64,000 nucleotides of DNA. Source: Falciphora oryzae (Eukaryota > Ascomycota > Sordariomycetes > Magnaporthales > Magnaporthaceae). A program made the position numbers and the translations under genes. Shown here one piece after another: positions 54,254-64,000 of the stretch; within the stretch, counting starts at the first letter, position 1; each line of letters starts with the position of its first letter. The stretch spans positions 362,679 through 426,678 of the forward strand of contig JNVV01000011.1 of the NCBI GenBank assembly GCA_000733355.1. The letters are read 5' to 3'. A model generated the notes under the pieces. That model was not told the origin of the DNA. It was given only the letters and a program-made list of their open reading frames with translations, and searched no databases.

Positions 54254-56506
54254 GCCCCGGTATCCACCTCGCCGGCACTCGAGGGGACTGCCGCGTCTCT
54301 GGAGAAGATGAATCGGCGCCAGTTCTGGTTGTAGTCAATTCTAGTGGTTAGCATGTGTGCTGCTTCATTAAAATCAATTCGTTCCATCGCGATGGGCGTG
54401 GTGGCTTGCGATTTTTTTTTTTTTTTTTTTTTTTTTTTTGTCGACGACGACCCGCGGCTGCGCGACCGACCATCCAAGGCCCCGTCGCAGCTGTGTGGTG
54501 TCCCGATCGAAAAATGACCGAGACACTCGGAAAACAACGCGACTTTTTGAGGGAAGCGCGTCGTGAAAAAACTTACCGGCAGCCTCAGTCCGCAAAAGGA
54601 GTCCCTTCCGACGATTATTCTAATGAACCCATGGGGCGCATCGATAGGGCGAGACCTCTGGCGTTGACGCGAATTGATGGGTTTGGTCGTTCTGGTCGGT
54701 CAGGATTTGCTTCCAGGTCACGTGGCACAGTTGCTGGAAATTTGATCGTGGTGAAATTTTGATGGGGGAGTTTTTCGGTCGCCGATGCTTTCCATCCACG
54801 GGCATGCGCGCTCCCCGTCAAACCGAGGAAGGTGCTGTGGAGCCAGACGGGCACGCGTGGGCTTGAATTTCCCGCGATAAGATAGCGCGGCCTTCTATCA
54901 TTACGATAAGATAAGCGGATGGTCAGCCTACCACGTGACTTTGACCATTGCTTGCCGAGATCCTTCCATGCATCCATGCCCTCGTCAGCCAGAGAGGGCT
55001 ACCTAGGCCTAGCTTAATAACGCGCATCACGCGCTTCTCATAAATTCTCTTCATTCTCCGCCCAATGCTCGTGGAGAGCCTAGGCTCGGTTTGGATCACG
55101 TGGTATTACATGTCGGTCGAAATCGCTTGCCTTGGTCGTTTGGCCTGTGAGGTCCGCAAGCGATTGAGAGAGGAGCGCACCATATACCTTTGAAATCACC
55201 ACCTGCGGGCTTTCAAAGCCTGGCAACGCAATATCAAATTAAGGCTCTGCCATCGCAACAAGGTTGGAGGCCCAGAAAACCAAGATTGACCGACAAGGGA
55301 CCATCCGTCAGCCCTGTTCCTACAACGTAACGAGAATGCGCCTCGCTGCCGATAATCGGAATGCGCATGATTGGACATGCAGACAAAAAAGGAGTCGCCC
55401 CAGAAGGCAGAGTCGTCGCTCGCGTGCGGTTCAAGGGCAATCCATCAGATAAGATTACCATGCGAGGGTCACTTCGCATGCCTGAGCTTGAGCGGAACCT
55501 CTTCTTTGCCCTGGCGCAAGTGAAGCCGAAAGCAGGCCTGTGACTATTCGGACTACAGTAGATTCTGATCGGGGGCTCCCGGGAAGCAGGCCGCAACAGC
55601 TGCAGACACGACATCAAATGGCTGCAGAACGACGCGGCAGCGTAGCTACAGTCGGGCACTCGCCGCCGCCGCACACAGTCGAGTCATTGAGCTCCCGATA
55701 TGTTCCGGACTCTAGCGCCTTTGACCAAGGCAACCCCAGACATGAGTAGCTGACGATACCACGGCCAGCCGCTGGTGCAACCATCATGGAGCCCCTTGCG
55801 CCTTGCGTTGTAGGCCTTCGACCTGCGGCTCCGCTCACGGCTCCGGCCTCGGGGCGTGCCTCGCGCCTTTCCTCTCGTTTCTCTCGCGGCCCTATGCTGC
55901 GTTCGTCGTTCATCGAGACGTCACGCCGTCACAGTACCCACCGACGGGTCCTGGGAAAGCATAAAATGGGAGCCGGCGGAGGTCGTCAAAGCGCCTGCGA
56001 TGGGGGGCTGGAGAAGGATTCTTCTCCTCCTCCCCCTCTTGTGGCTCCAAGACCCGTATCTTGACGGTATTGTATTGGGTGCTGTCGGCCTCGTAACCTA
56101 GAACCCTTGCATCAAGATGCCGTTCTTTCCGGTCCTTGGCCGTATGCGGCGGCTGGGGATCGGGCCTTGGACATATTCAGCGGAGCGCTCCGCCCAAATG
56201 ATACCAGGCCGGACCGACGCCAAGGCCGCCGTGGGCCAGCCTGCGGGTCGGGCGATGATTCGGATCAGATAATAAATCTCATCTAATCTAAGCCATCTTA
56301 TCTGATCGGCCTCCTTTTTTTTTTTTTTTTTTTTTTCTCCCTCAGGGCCCTTCCCTTGTTCCGCCACGGTTTCTTGTACGGTGACTAGGCCCTGGGGTTT
56401 CTTTACCTGGCCTTTTACTATATATCTCCCCTTCCCTCTCCCTCCTTGCCTCTCACTCGTCTCTGTATGCACATCCAACCCCCTGTTCACAACGGCAACC
56501 ACCACC
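54254..56506. promoter_or_regulatory. Divergent upstream region of the Bdc1-like and OPT transporter genes
   Basis: No gene seen in 2.25 kb, but motif-dense. CACGTG occurs at 54719-54724, 54932-54937 and 55097-55102. GATAAGATA words lie at 54876-54884 and 54905-54914. A T28 run is at 54412-54439 and a T22 run at 56315-56336. A perfect 10-bp inverted GATA repeat (separate entry) lies about 200 bases before the transporter start. Confidence 0.45.
56263..56307. promoter_or_regulatory. Inverted GATA-factor site pair (candidate AreA/NIT2 element)
   Basis: GATCAGATAA at 56263-56272 and its exact reverse complement TTATCTGATC at 56298-56307, 25 bases apart, 200 bases before the oligopeptide transporter ATG. 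Each arm contains a GATA core. The global nitrogen activators AreA/NIT2 bind paired GATA sites, often in opposite orientation and within about 30 bases. Nitrogen-source control of the transporter is an inference. Confidence 0.5.
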
Positions 56507-59026
56507 ATGGACGACGAAAAAGACTCAAGTCTCAAGGAGAAGGATCAGGGCCAGGTCAAGTTCGTCCCTGCGGACGGCCAGAGCGAGAGCCAGGAGTCCA
56601 AGTCAGGCCAGGAGGATGGGGCCCCTCAGGAGAGACGCGGATCTGGTACGCTGGTCTATCTCTTTGCCTCTCTCCCTCAACACACAGGCCGAGGTGCTGA
56701 CGGTCCGTTACCAGATGAGTCTAGCGCACCCAGCGCCGATATCCTCGTTGCCGCCGGCGTTGGCCTCAAGGAGGATGACTCGACGCTACCCTGCCTGACC
56801 ATCAGGATGTGGATCATCGGCATCATGTTCTGCATCCTCGGCAGCGGCATCAACACGCTCTACACGTTCCGCTTCCCATCCATCACCCTTTCCCAGTCCG
56901 CCATCCAGTTCCTGGCCTACCCACTCGGCAAGGGCTGGGAGATGGTCGTGCCCGATTGGGGGTTCAACTTCAGGGGAACCCGCCACTCCCTCAACCCCAG
57001 CCCGTTCAACTACAAGGAGAACATCCTCATCTACATCCTCGCCAACCTGAGCTTCGCCACCCGCCTGAGCGCCGACGTCCTGACCGAGCAGCGCCATTTC
57101 TACGGCCTCAAGGTTGGCTGGGGCTTCGAGCTGCTCATCACATTGTGCACCCTCGGTTTCGGCATGGCCCTCGCTGGCATCTTCAGGTCCCTGATCGTTG
57201 ATCCTGCCAGCTTCGTCTGGCCTGGCGTTCTCAGCAACACTGCGCTCAACCACGCCCTCCACTCCCACAAAAGCGACAAGGAGAGCGTTACGGGGTAAGC
57301 CATTCCATCAGTTTGGCTTTATCCATCTTACCAAATGTGCATTATAGAGGAATTCTTCCCAGCGGCTAACCCATTTATTGTCCCCTCTCACAGTGGCAAA
57401 TGGTCCATGTCGCGCTACCGATTCTTCATGATTGCCTTTTGCGCCTCCTTCTGCTGGTACTGGCTTCCCGACCTTATCTTCCCAGCACTTGGCTATTTCA
57501 CTTTCATCTGCTGGATCGCCCCCAACAACATGGTGGTCAACCAGATTTTCGGCATGAAGAGCGGAATGGGTCTGCTGCCCATAACCTTCGACTGGAGCCA
57601 GATCGCATACATCGGATCCCCGTTGGTGGTACCTTCCTGGGCCATCCTCAACATCCTGGCCTCGCTCGTCTTCTGGATCTACATTGTGTCTCCAGCAATC
57701 TACTACTCCAACACTTGGTACTCGGGCCACCTTCCATTCCAGAGCAACTCCATTTACGACAACACGGGCAAGGTCTACAATGTTTCGCGCGTTATCGACA
57801 AGAAGCTCGGTTTCTCCTTCAACCACACAAAGTACGAGCAGTATTCGCCTCTTTACATGCCCGTCACGTACGCCCTCAACACATTCGGCCTCTGCTTCGC
57901 CACCCTCTCGTCCCTCTTCGTTTGGCTATACCTCGAGAAGCGCGAACCCATCATGAAGACAGCCAAGGTGTCGTCCCTCGGCCGGCTCTGGTGGAAGGCG
58001 TCGGCCGACGGCGACGCGGCCGTGGCCCCGAGGAACCCCCAGCCCCGATACAGCGCCGCGCCGACGTGGTGGTACTGGATCCTGGCGCTCGTGTCTGTGG
58101 GCATGGGCGTTTTCGCGTGCGAGTTCTACCCCGTGCAGCTGCGTTGGCACGGCGCCATCTTCGCCTTCTTCATCTCTCTTATCTTTTTCGTGCCCCTCGC
58201 CTGGGTCTACGCGACGACCAACGTCAAGATCAAGACAGAGGTTCTTTGTCGGATTATTGCCGGTTACGTTTACGAAGGTAAAGTTCTGGCCAATATCTGG
58301 TTTTTCGATCTAGGCTTCATCTCCGGCATCAAAGGCCTTGCCTTCGCGCAGGACCTCAAGCTTGGCATCTACTGCAACATCCCGCCGCAAAAGCTGTTCT
58401 TGGTGCAGTGCGTCGGCATGATCGTCGGCGGCGTCACTCAGGTCGGCGGCGTCAACTGGGTGCTCGAGAACATCCCCAACATCTGCACCGAGAAAGCCGC
58501 GAATGGCTTCAACTGCCCCTTCTCGCGCACCCACTTCAACACATCGCTCATCTGGGGTGGTGTCGGGCCGCGCCGCTTCTTCGCCGCCGGCGCGCTCTAC
58601 AACGGCCTGCTCTACTTCTTCCTCCTGGGCGCGCTGCTGCCCGTGGCTGTCTGGGCTCTCAAGAGGTTCGCCTTCCCCCGCTCGCGCTGGCTTTCCAAGA
58701 TCCATGTCCCGCTCTTCCTCGGCGGCTTGAACTTCATCCCGCCTGCTACTGGAACGAACTATGGCAGCTGGGCCATTGTGGGTCTCATCTTTGGGCTGTA
58801 CGTGCGGAGGCGCCACCACGACTGGTGGCAGCGGTACAACTTTGTGCTCGACTCGGCGCTGGACTGCTCGCTCGCCATCGCGGGCGTCTTCATCTTCTTC
58901 ACCCTGTTCTACACGGGCGCCGTCGCCAACTTCTCGTGGTGGGGGACTGAGGTTTACAAGAACACTTGCGATTGGAAGGGGTGTACATACATCAAGAACC
59001 CGGCAGGCAAGAAGTTTGGGATCTAG
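56507..59026 (+). CDS. Oligopeptide transporter, OPT family
   Basis: Proton-coupled importer of small peptides (tetra/pentapeptides, in some members glutathione) at the plasma membrane or vacuole. Exons are 56507-56645, 56715-57294 and 57394-59026, giving 783 aa. Intron 1 (69 nt, gtacgc...ccag, branch gctgac) is stop-free and in frame; removing it gives RRGSDESSAPS. Intron 2 (99 nt) restores SVTGGKWSMSRYRFF. The start is in strong context (accaccATGg). About 15 hydrophobic spans follow an acidic N terminus; family blocks include TIRMWIIGIMFCILGSGINTLYTFR, YPLGKGWE, NHALHS, and GTNYGSWAIVGLIFG. The two OPT signatures are altered: NPSPFNYKEN replaces NPG-type and NIPPQKLF replaces KIPPRxLF, so substrate range may differ. 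By topology and size it belongs to the PT clade (Isp4/OPT-like). Confidence 0.88.
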
Positions 59027-60219
59027 TTGTCTGGGGTACTCTTGCAGGGGTGAGCTGGTGAGGAAGCTGGAGGTGGAAGTTTTGCTAATTAATAATAACC
59101 CCCATTTTTAGCATCTGTAAAAACTCGATGACTCCATCACTCGTATTTGTATTCCGACTCCTCTTGACTCTTCAGGTATATAGTCCCGTGCCTTGCATCT
59201 TTTTCCACTCATGATGGTGTGTCCTCCAAAGTATAAAAAGGAGGTATGCTGACCTTCAACTCATCCAAGCATGTTCGATGCGGAAATCCATGTGGGCTGT
59301 CAGTGGCTGTGCACCAGCGTTTAGGCGTGGGTGGGCGGCTAAGCGCGCACCTAGCCTGGTCCGTTGGCGGCCCGCCCGCAGCGGGTGTCACTCTCAGCCG
59401 TTGTTGCTCGATAGGAACGTCGCTGCCTGGTAGCGCCGGATAATAGTGGACCACGCCACGGATATAGGTCGGCTGTGATTTGTTCACTTATCCGCCTCCT
59501 CTGTCGGGCAGACGAATTACGGCGACATCCTGGCGTCAATATCCGCTGTCCAACCGGTTCACTGGCATCTGGCGCTACGGTGCAGCTTCCATTTCCCAGA
59601 GCGAGGAATATGACGGCGGCAGGATCAAGTATCGTCGTGAGGGAACCTATCCGTCAATGCTTAAAAACTAACCATATCCAGAAAAATGACCTGATGAAAA
59701 AAAAAAAAAAAAAAATGAGGCAGGTGATCAGGAAAGTGATTTGTCCTTTTTTACTACCCTTGTCCATTAGAGACTTGCTGGCCTACCTGGAAACGTGATA
59801 GCAAGGTGGAGGCAGCAGGGTCACATCACCTGTTGGTATGCGTTGACGTCTCCTCTCCTTTATCGGACTCTTGAATGCGCCCCTCCCACTGGTAACTGGG
59901 TGTCGGATTTACCTACCTGAGCGGGATCTTCCCTCTGGAACACGACTATTTTCCCCATGTAGCGCTTACATTGCAGGAAGCAAACACGGCATGACTTACG
60001 TCCAATAACAACAGGGTGCCTCGTTGCCAAGCCCGCATTTGGCGACCTTACCACGTATTTTCCCGCCCCCGGGGTGGAAGGGTGACACGCACCCGATATG
60101 TCAAGTCGGCGACATCTTTTTATCTGGGCTGTTTCCTGCTGAAACGCCTCCTATCGCCCTACTAGCCCCAAGACTCATGATACCCGGATCCTCTCGAGTT
60201 TTCTCCCGTGATAGTAGTG
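59027..60219. other. Intergenic region between OPT transporter and HET-domain gene
   Basis: No supported gene. An A19 run lies at 59697-59715. Short AT-rich region after the transporter stop is probably its 3' UTR. Confidence 0.5.
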
Positions 60220-62361
60220 ATGTCCACACAACCGTCATCGTCGATGGGCACGGCCCTATGCCAGCGGTGCCGGTACATGTTCTCAAACGAGGGCCTCCCA
60301 GACCTTACAAATCCCGATGGCGGCTTCCGCCACTCACTTATGAACAGCTTCGCAGAGCGTCCGAGCTGCACACTCTGTTCATTTATATGGAATGAGAATA
60401 TGTTGTCAAGCTGGCAAGCATCAATCAGTCCCATTGCGGGGCTGCGCGAGCTCCCAAGCTGGCGAGAGGACATTGATCCGACGACCTCTACCGTCGTGTT
60501 CAAGATTCGCACCTACGACCAACGACCAGTGCGCATATACACCGAGTTTGAGTTTTGGGTCGAGCCTCAAGACGGAGGAGAACCCTGTTGGCGGCCTTCC
60601 GAGGGGCTTGCTCTCGCAGCAAGTGAAGGTAGGCAGAAAACGTCCGGGTCTATGATCAAACAATTCACTTGTTTAACCGCGATACATATTTCAGGCGACC
60701 CATTTGCCCAGTATACAGATGTGCGGCCCCTCCGGTGGGAAGGACTCACTGAGGACTTCAGCGTGGCGGCTCAGGCGCGGCTCGCCGAGTGTGAGCAGTC
60801 GCACGACGAGTGCAAGCCTTCGGGGCCTGCTCCCCTCCCCACTCGGTTGCTACGCGTCATGCCGCAGCAGTCCTCTTCGCCTCGGGTCCACCTCTTTGTC
60901 CCGCCTGAAGATGGTCCCTTGGGGAGATACGCCTGTCTAACTTATTGCTGGGGCGGCCCCCAAGCAGTCAAGTTGACCAAGGACAACCTGCACAATCTGC
61001 AGGCAAACGGATTTGACATGGAAACCCTTCCCCAGACGCTGAAAGACGCAATCCTGACCACTCAGTGTCTCGGATTGCAATATCTTTGGATCGATGCACT
61101 CTGCATTATCCAGGACGACAATGAAGACAAGAGACGCGAGATGGCACGCATGGGCTCCATCTATTCGAACTGCACGGTTTGCATCTCGGCCGCTACCGGC
61201 AAGTCCGTACGAGAAGGATTCCTCAAACCAGCACATCGGGTCAACAAGAAATATCCCGTGTGCAAAATAACGCTGCCGCCAAACCATAACGACAAATTCC
61301 ACGGGACCATGATCCTCAGCCCTTACCAGACACAACTGAGTGACAAGTTCGCCATCAACAAGAGGGGCTGGACTTACCAGGAAGCGCTTTTATCTCCGCG
61401 CACGCTCATGTTTGGAGATATAGAGCCGGTCCTGCGGTGCAGAACCGAAGACGCCACCCAAATACACAAATCGGATGTCGTCAAGTACTTGAATCCGCTT
61501 ACGCCGCGGATAGTCTCAAGTAGTGTTTTCGACTACTACGACCTCACAAAGTACCATGAGCTATATCCGGCACTTTGGCCAGATATCGTTTCTGAGTACT
61601 CTGAGCGTCGATTGACTGTTGACGAGGACAAGCCGATCGCAATTCAAGGGGTCGTCGACTTGTTCGCCCGTCAGATGAAAGACAAGTGCTATTTCGGCAT
61701 CTGGTCCTCTTTCCCGCCGAGTCTTCTATGGTCCGCAAACCCTTATGGCGGTTCCTCAGAAGACTCGGGTGACGAGGACGAGGAGCCCAAACACGCCAGA
61801 CGGATTCCAGGCCTGCCGACCTGGAGCTGGATGTCGGTCACCGGCGGCAACCTCTGCGTCGGCCCGGGCGACGTGTGCAAGGGCTCACAGGAGGCCAGGA
61901 TCAGGTTCGAGGCCGACGGCGGCAGCCCACCTACCTACGGCCGACTCCACGTCACCTGTCGCGTCCTGACCGCGGCCGAGGTGAAGCGCGCCAACGCGTT
62001 CATGACCTTCCACCGTGACATCCCCGCTGACCGGGAAGCGGAATCCGATGTGCAGTGGCTGACACGCCATGAAGTGCGAAATAAACTACGGAAGATCCTT
62101 CCTAAGGACAATCCTGGAGGAGTCGGTTCTACAGCACATATGTTAAGATGCGAGGACATAGCGCATCTCTATCGGATGATTGAGGAATCCCAGCTAAGGC
62201 TTTATGTTCTAGTAATTTGTAAGAGGAACACGAAGCACAGGAACCTCATGGGAATACTTGTCGAACGCGTCAGGGATAATGTGTATAAGCGGCATGGGAT
62301 AGTGGACGTGCTATCACTTAAACGATGGTGGAGGTGCAGGTCAACGATTGTATTGTATTGA
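60220..62361 (+). CDS. HET-domain protein (heterokaryon incompatibility type)
   Basis: HET domains trigger fungal regulated cell death upon non-self recognition, usually through a partner receptor or a separate N- or C-terminal sensor. Exons are 60220-60628 and 60695-62361. The 66-nt intron (gtaggc...ttcag) is in frame and stop-free; splicing gives AASEGDPFAQYTDVRP. Protein 691 aa. The N terminus has CQRC...CTLC, a likely metal-binding pair common in this group. HET motifs are YACLTYCWGG (about 215), LPQTLKDAILTTQCLGLQYLWIDALCIIQDD with SIYSNCTVCISAATG, and RGWTYQEALLSPRTLMF (about 358). The C-terminal half has the usual IPGLPTWSWMSV segment and ends YKRHGIVDVLSLKRWW, so it looks complete. 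The frame starts with GTG at 60208, but the first ATG is at 60220. No NLR or lipase domain is fused to it. Confidence 0.88.
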   Translation: MSTQPSSSMGTALCQRCRYMFSNEGLPDLTNPDGGFRHSLMNSFAERPSCTLCSFIWNENMLSSWQASISPIAGLRELPSWREDIDPTTSTVVFKIRTYDQRPVRIYTEFEFWVEPQDGGEPCWRPSEGLALAASEGRQKTSGSMIKQFTCLTAIHISGDPFAQYTDVRPLRWEGLTEDFSVAAQARLAECEQSHDECKPSGPAPLPTRLLRVMPQQSSSPRVHLFVPPEDGPLGRYACLTYCWGGPQAVKLTKDNLHNLQANGFDMETLPQTLKDAILTTQCLGLQYLWIDALCIIQDDNEDKRREMARMGSIYSNCTVCISAATGKSVREGFLKPAHRVNKKYPVCKITLPPNHNDKFHGTMILSPYQTQLSDKFAINKRGWTYQEALLSPRTLMFGDIEPVLRCRTEDATQIHKSDVVKYLNPLTPRIVSSSVFDYYDLTKYHELYPALWPDIVSEYSERRLTVDEDKPIAIQGVVDLFARQMKDKCYFGIWSSFPPSLLWSANPYGGSSEDSGDEDEEPKHARRIPGLPTWSWMSVTGGNLCVGPGDVCKGSQEARIRFEADGGSPPTYGRLHVTCRVLTAAEVKRANAFMTFHRDIPADREAESDVQWLTRHEVRNKLRKILPKDNPGGVGSTAHMLRCEDIAHLYRMIEESQLRLYVLVICKRNTKHRNLMGILVERVRDNVYKRHGIVDVLSLKRWWRCRSTIVLY

Positions 62362-64000
62362 TAAGCAAGGCTTCTGATGGGGAGAAGGGTGACTCTGTCA
62401 ACCTGGAGTCTGCTCTGCTGTGCAGTCCGAGCACTAGTAGAGCTGTCGCGTTATTTATCAAGTTTCTAAGCGGAGTGACTTGCCAAGACAAACCCGGAGT
62501 TGGAGGCTGCCAAAGTCTAGCCATGGTGGCTGTTTGTGTATGAGGAAGTGGCTCCCTATATATGTAAATGTATGTGAAAGAGAGCTAATTGGGTTAGACC
62601 TAGGCAATGCACCTCAAAATACAAGCCCGGTAAACTCCCTAGTGCCTGGAACAGCCAGCTAGAGACCTCGCTTAGCCTCCTCGGCCTTGTGCATAACAAA
62701 GTGTGTTGGCAGATGGCGAGGAGCCCAGACAGTCATTGCGGATCCCCACTACGTCTGCTGCCCCTGGTCGATCGAGGGATGGTTGCATGGCTCGTTGGCG
62801 GGCCACGCGGTCGTGAATGCGCCAGCAGCCGCATCCCTGGCGGCATCGGCCGCTGTGTAGGGGCTATCGCTCGAAACAGCAGCCCCTCCACCAGAGCGGC
62901 CTGGCGCCGTCTCGTCCATCTTGGACTTCGGATCGGTGACCGCGGGAGGTGGGGACGACTCAGTCCCCTCCCTCCCGTTCCTTGGTGGCTGTCGTGAAGG
63001 GGCCTGACAGAAAGTCCAAGGAGCCACTCTGTTCCCCGGCGGCGGCTTCCTTGTCAGACCCCTTCTCCATGTCTTTGATGTGCGGGGAGGAAGAAGCGGC
63101 GGGCTTCATGGACTCGTTTCGTTCCGAGCGATGGGATAGGGAGGGAGAGGAAGCGTAATTGCTGGGCGTCTGGGGCACATTGTCGTTGCGTGGGTTCAGC
63201 GTGGTGGGACGACAGGGGGATATTTGGTGATTTAGGAGATGACAGTAAAAGGATTACAAGGGAGGTCGTATCACAGGTAGCAGATGATGATGGCCTCAAA
63301 GGCTGCTGGTTGGAATTGTCCCTCACCTTGGTTTGTTTCAATGCTGGCTGGGTTTGCTTGTATGTCCCAGAGCCTCCACTAGAATGGGGTTCTATCAGAC
63401 CTAGGAGTAGATACTCTCCCCCTCTCCCCTTTCTTCCGACTTTCACCTACTCCACCCAACTAAGAAAGGTACTCCAGGCATATTATTTATAGCACCGCTC
63501 CAATCCTTTGCTTGGGCAAAGCGGCCACGAACCGAGGTTTACCGTTTCGGTCATTCCTGTACTCTTCATTCCGGAAAAGGCGGCAGAGGAGGTGGTTTGG
63601 GTGGCGCTGCCAACTCCCATGGGAGAGGGGAAATGGAAGGAGCGTGGGAAGAAGACCCTCTCATCCTTTTTCGCCACCCGATGCTTGACTGCCACCGGCG
63701 GCAGTTCCGTCCATACAGTGAAGGGCCATGGCAAGTTAACACGAGAGGAGACGATATGTGCCGCCATTCCCGGATTCTTGCCAGCGCTGCTAGAGGAACT
63801 AGGCGCCGAGTACCTATCTAGGTAGGCACTTCCCTGGTAGATACCCCGGTCTTTGTGATACCGGGACAATGGGTGCACCGGAACCGGTTCCGCCAGTGGG
63901 ATGATGGGATCCATGCGCTTAGGCTACCATAGTTGGCTGCTACTTTCGGGCGCAACAGCATGAAGAGGCACGAATCGAGGACAGGGTCCTGTCACTAGGT
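62362..64000. other. Right-hand flank after the HET-domain gene
   Basis: Apart from the possible decayed gene above, nothing is supported. Two overlapping open frames at 63483-63914 (143 codons, minus) and 63508-63825 (105 codons, plus, no ATG near its start) oppose each other and neither has clear coding features. The stretch TACCTATCTAGGTAGG at about 63813-63828 is a further case of the CTAGGTA words seen elsewhere in the window. Confidence 0.45.
62749..63180 (-). pseudogene. Possible decayed small gene, frame broken
   Basis: Two protein-like stretches on the minus strand lie in different frames. From 63178 down to 62960 the frame reads VPQTPSNYASSPSLSH and continues Ser/Lys/Glu-rich. From about 62970 to 62749 another frame reads GTESSPPPAVTDPKSKMDE and ends NHPSIDQGQQT. 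They meet in a purine run (gggagggagggg-like) where a one-base change would join them into about 140 codons. No ATG is in frame with the first part; an ATG at 63180, with A at -3, is two bases off. Either a pseudogene with two small indels, a sequencing error, or chance. No family is recognised. Confidence 0.3.

Noticed and set aside
56646..56687. A shorter 42-nt intron in the OPT gene using the first AG
   Set aside because: Too short for this genome and lacks a branch site; the AG at 56714, preceded by gctgac, gives a normal 69-nt intron in the same frame.
63483..63914. 143-codon minus-strand and 105-codon plus-strand frames that overlap each other
   Set aside because: At most one can be real; the plus frame has no ATG near its start, the minus frame has an ATG but no recognisable features.

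Overview
This window is nuclear DNA of a filamentous ascomycete (Pezizomycotina), most likely a Sordariomycete. The evidence is GC-rich coding sequence, short introns (66-158 nt, mostly GT-AG with CTAAC/CTGAC-like branch sites and YAG acceptors), large low-complexity regulatory proteins, a HET-domain gene, and ubiquitin-like and peroxisomal proteins of filamentous-fungal type. No rRNA, tRNA, CRISPR array or intact transposon was recognised. The genus cannot be named from the sequence alone.

Layout, left to right: the 3' part of a peroxin-22-like gene (+); SPT20, a SAGA subunit (+); an MFS sugar transporter with a GC-AG intron (+); ATG27 (+); a KCS1-type inositol hexakisphosphate kinase (-); a large disordered orphan of the fungal 'protamine P1-like' group (-); the septation/mitotic-exit scaffold CDC11/NUD1 (+); the mannosyltransferase ALG2 (+); the Ras-GEF-domain mitotic-exit regulator LTE1 (-); a HUB1 ubiquitin-like modifier with an RD/RS-rich N-terminal extension (+); a BRD8/Bdc1-like NuA4 bromodomain protein (-); an OPT oligopeptide transporter (+); and a HET-domain protein (+). 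The last 1.6 kb holds at most a decayed small gene. Thirteen introns were placed by reading-frame continuity and protein continuity.

Most genes are conserved housekeeping or regulatory genes that are not co-transcribed. Three themes recur. Two histone-acetyltransferase-complex subunits (SPT20 and the Bdc1-like protein) carry glutamine-alanine repeats. Two mitotic-exit/septation regulators (NUD1 and LTE1) lie about 4.4 kb apart with only ALG2 between them. Two nutrient transporters (sugar and oligopeptide) have promoters whose motifs suggest carbon and nitrogen control respectively.

Intergenic regions are long (up to 5.5 kb) and hold many long poly(A)/poly(T) runs, one of 43 nt. The most striking non-coding structures are a three-copy dyad repeat followed by a telomere-like box upstream of HUB1, and a perfect 10-bp inverted GATA repeat upstream of the OPT transporter gene.
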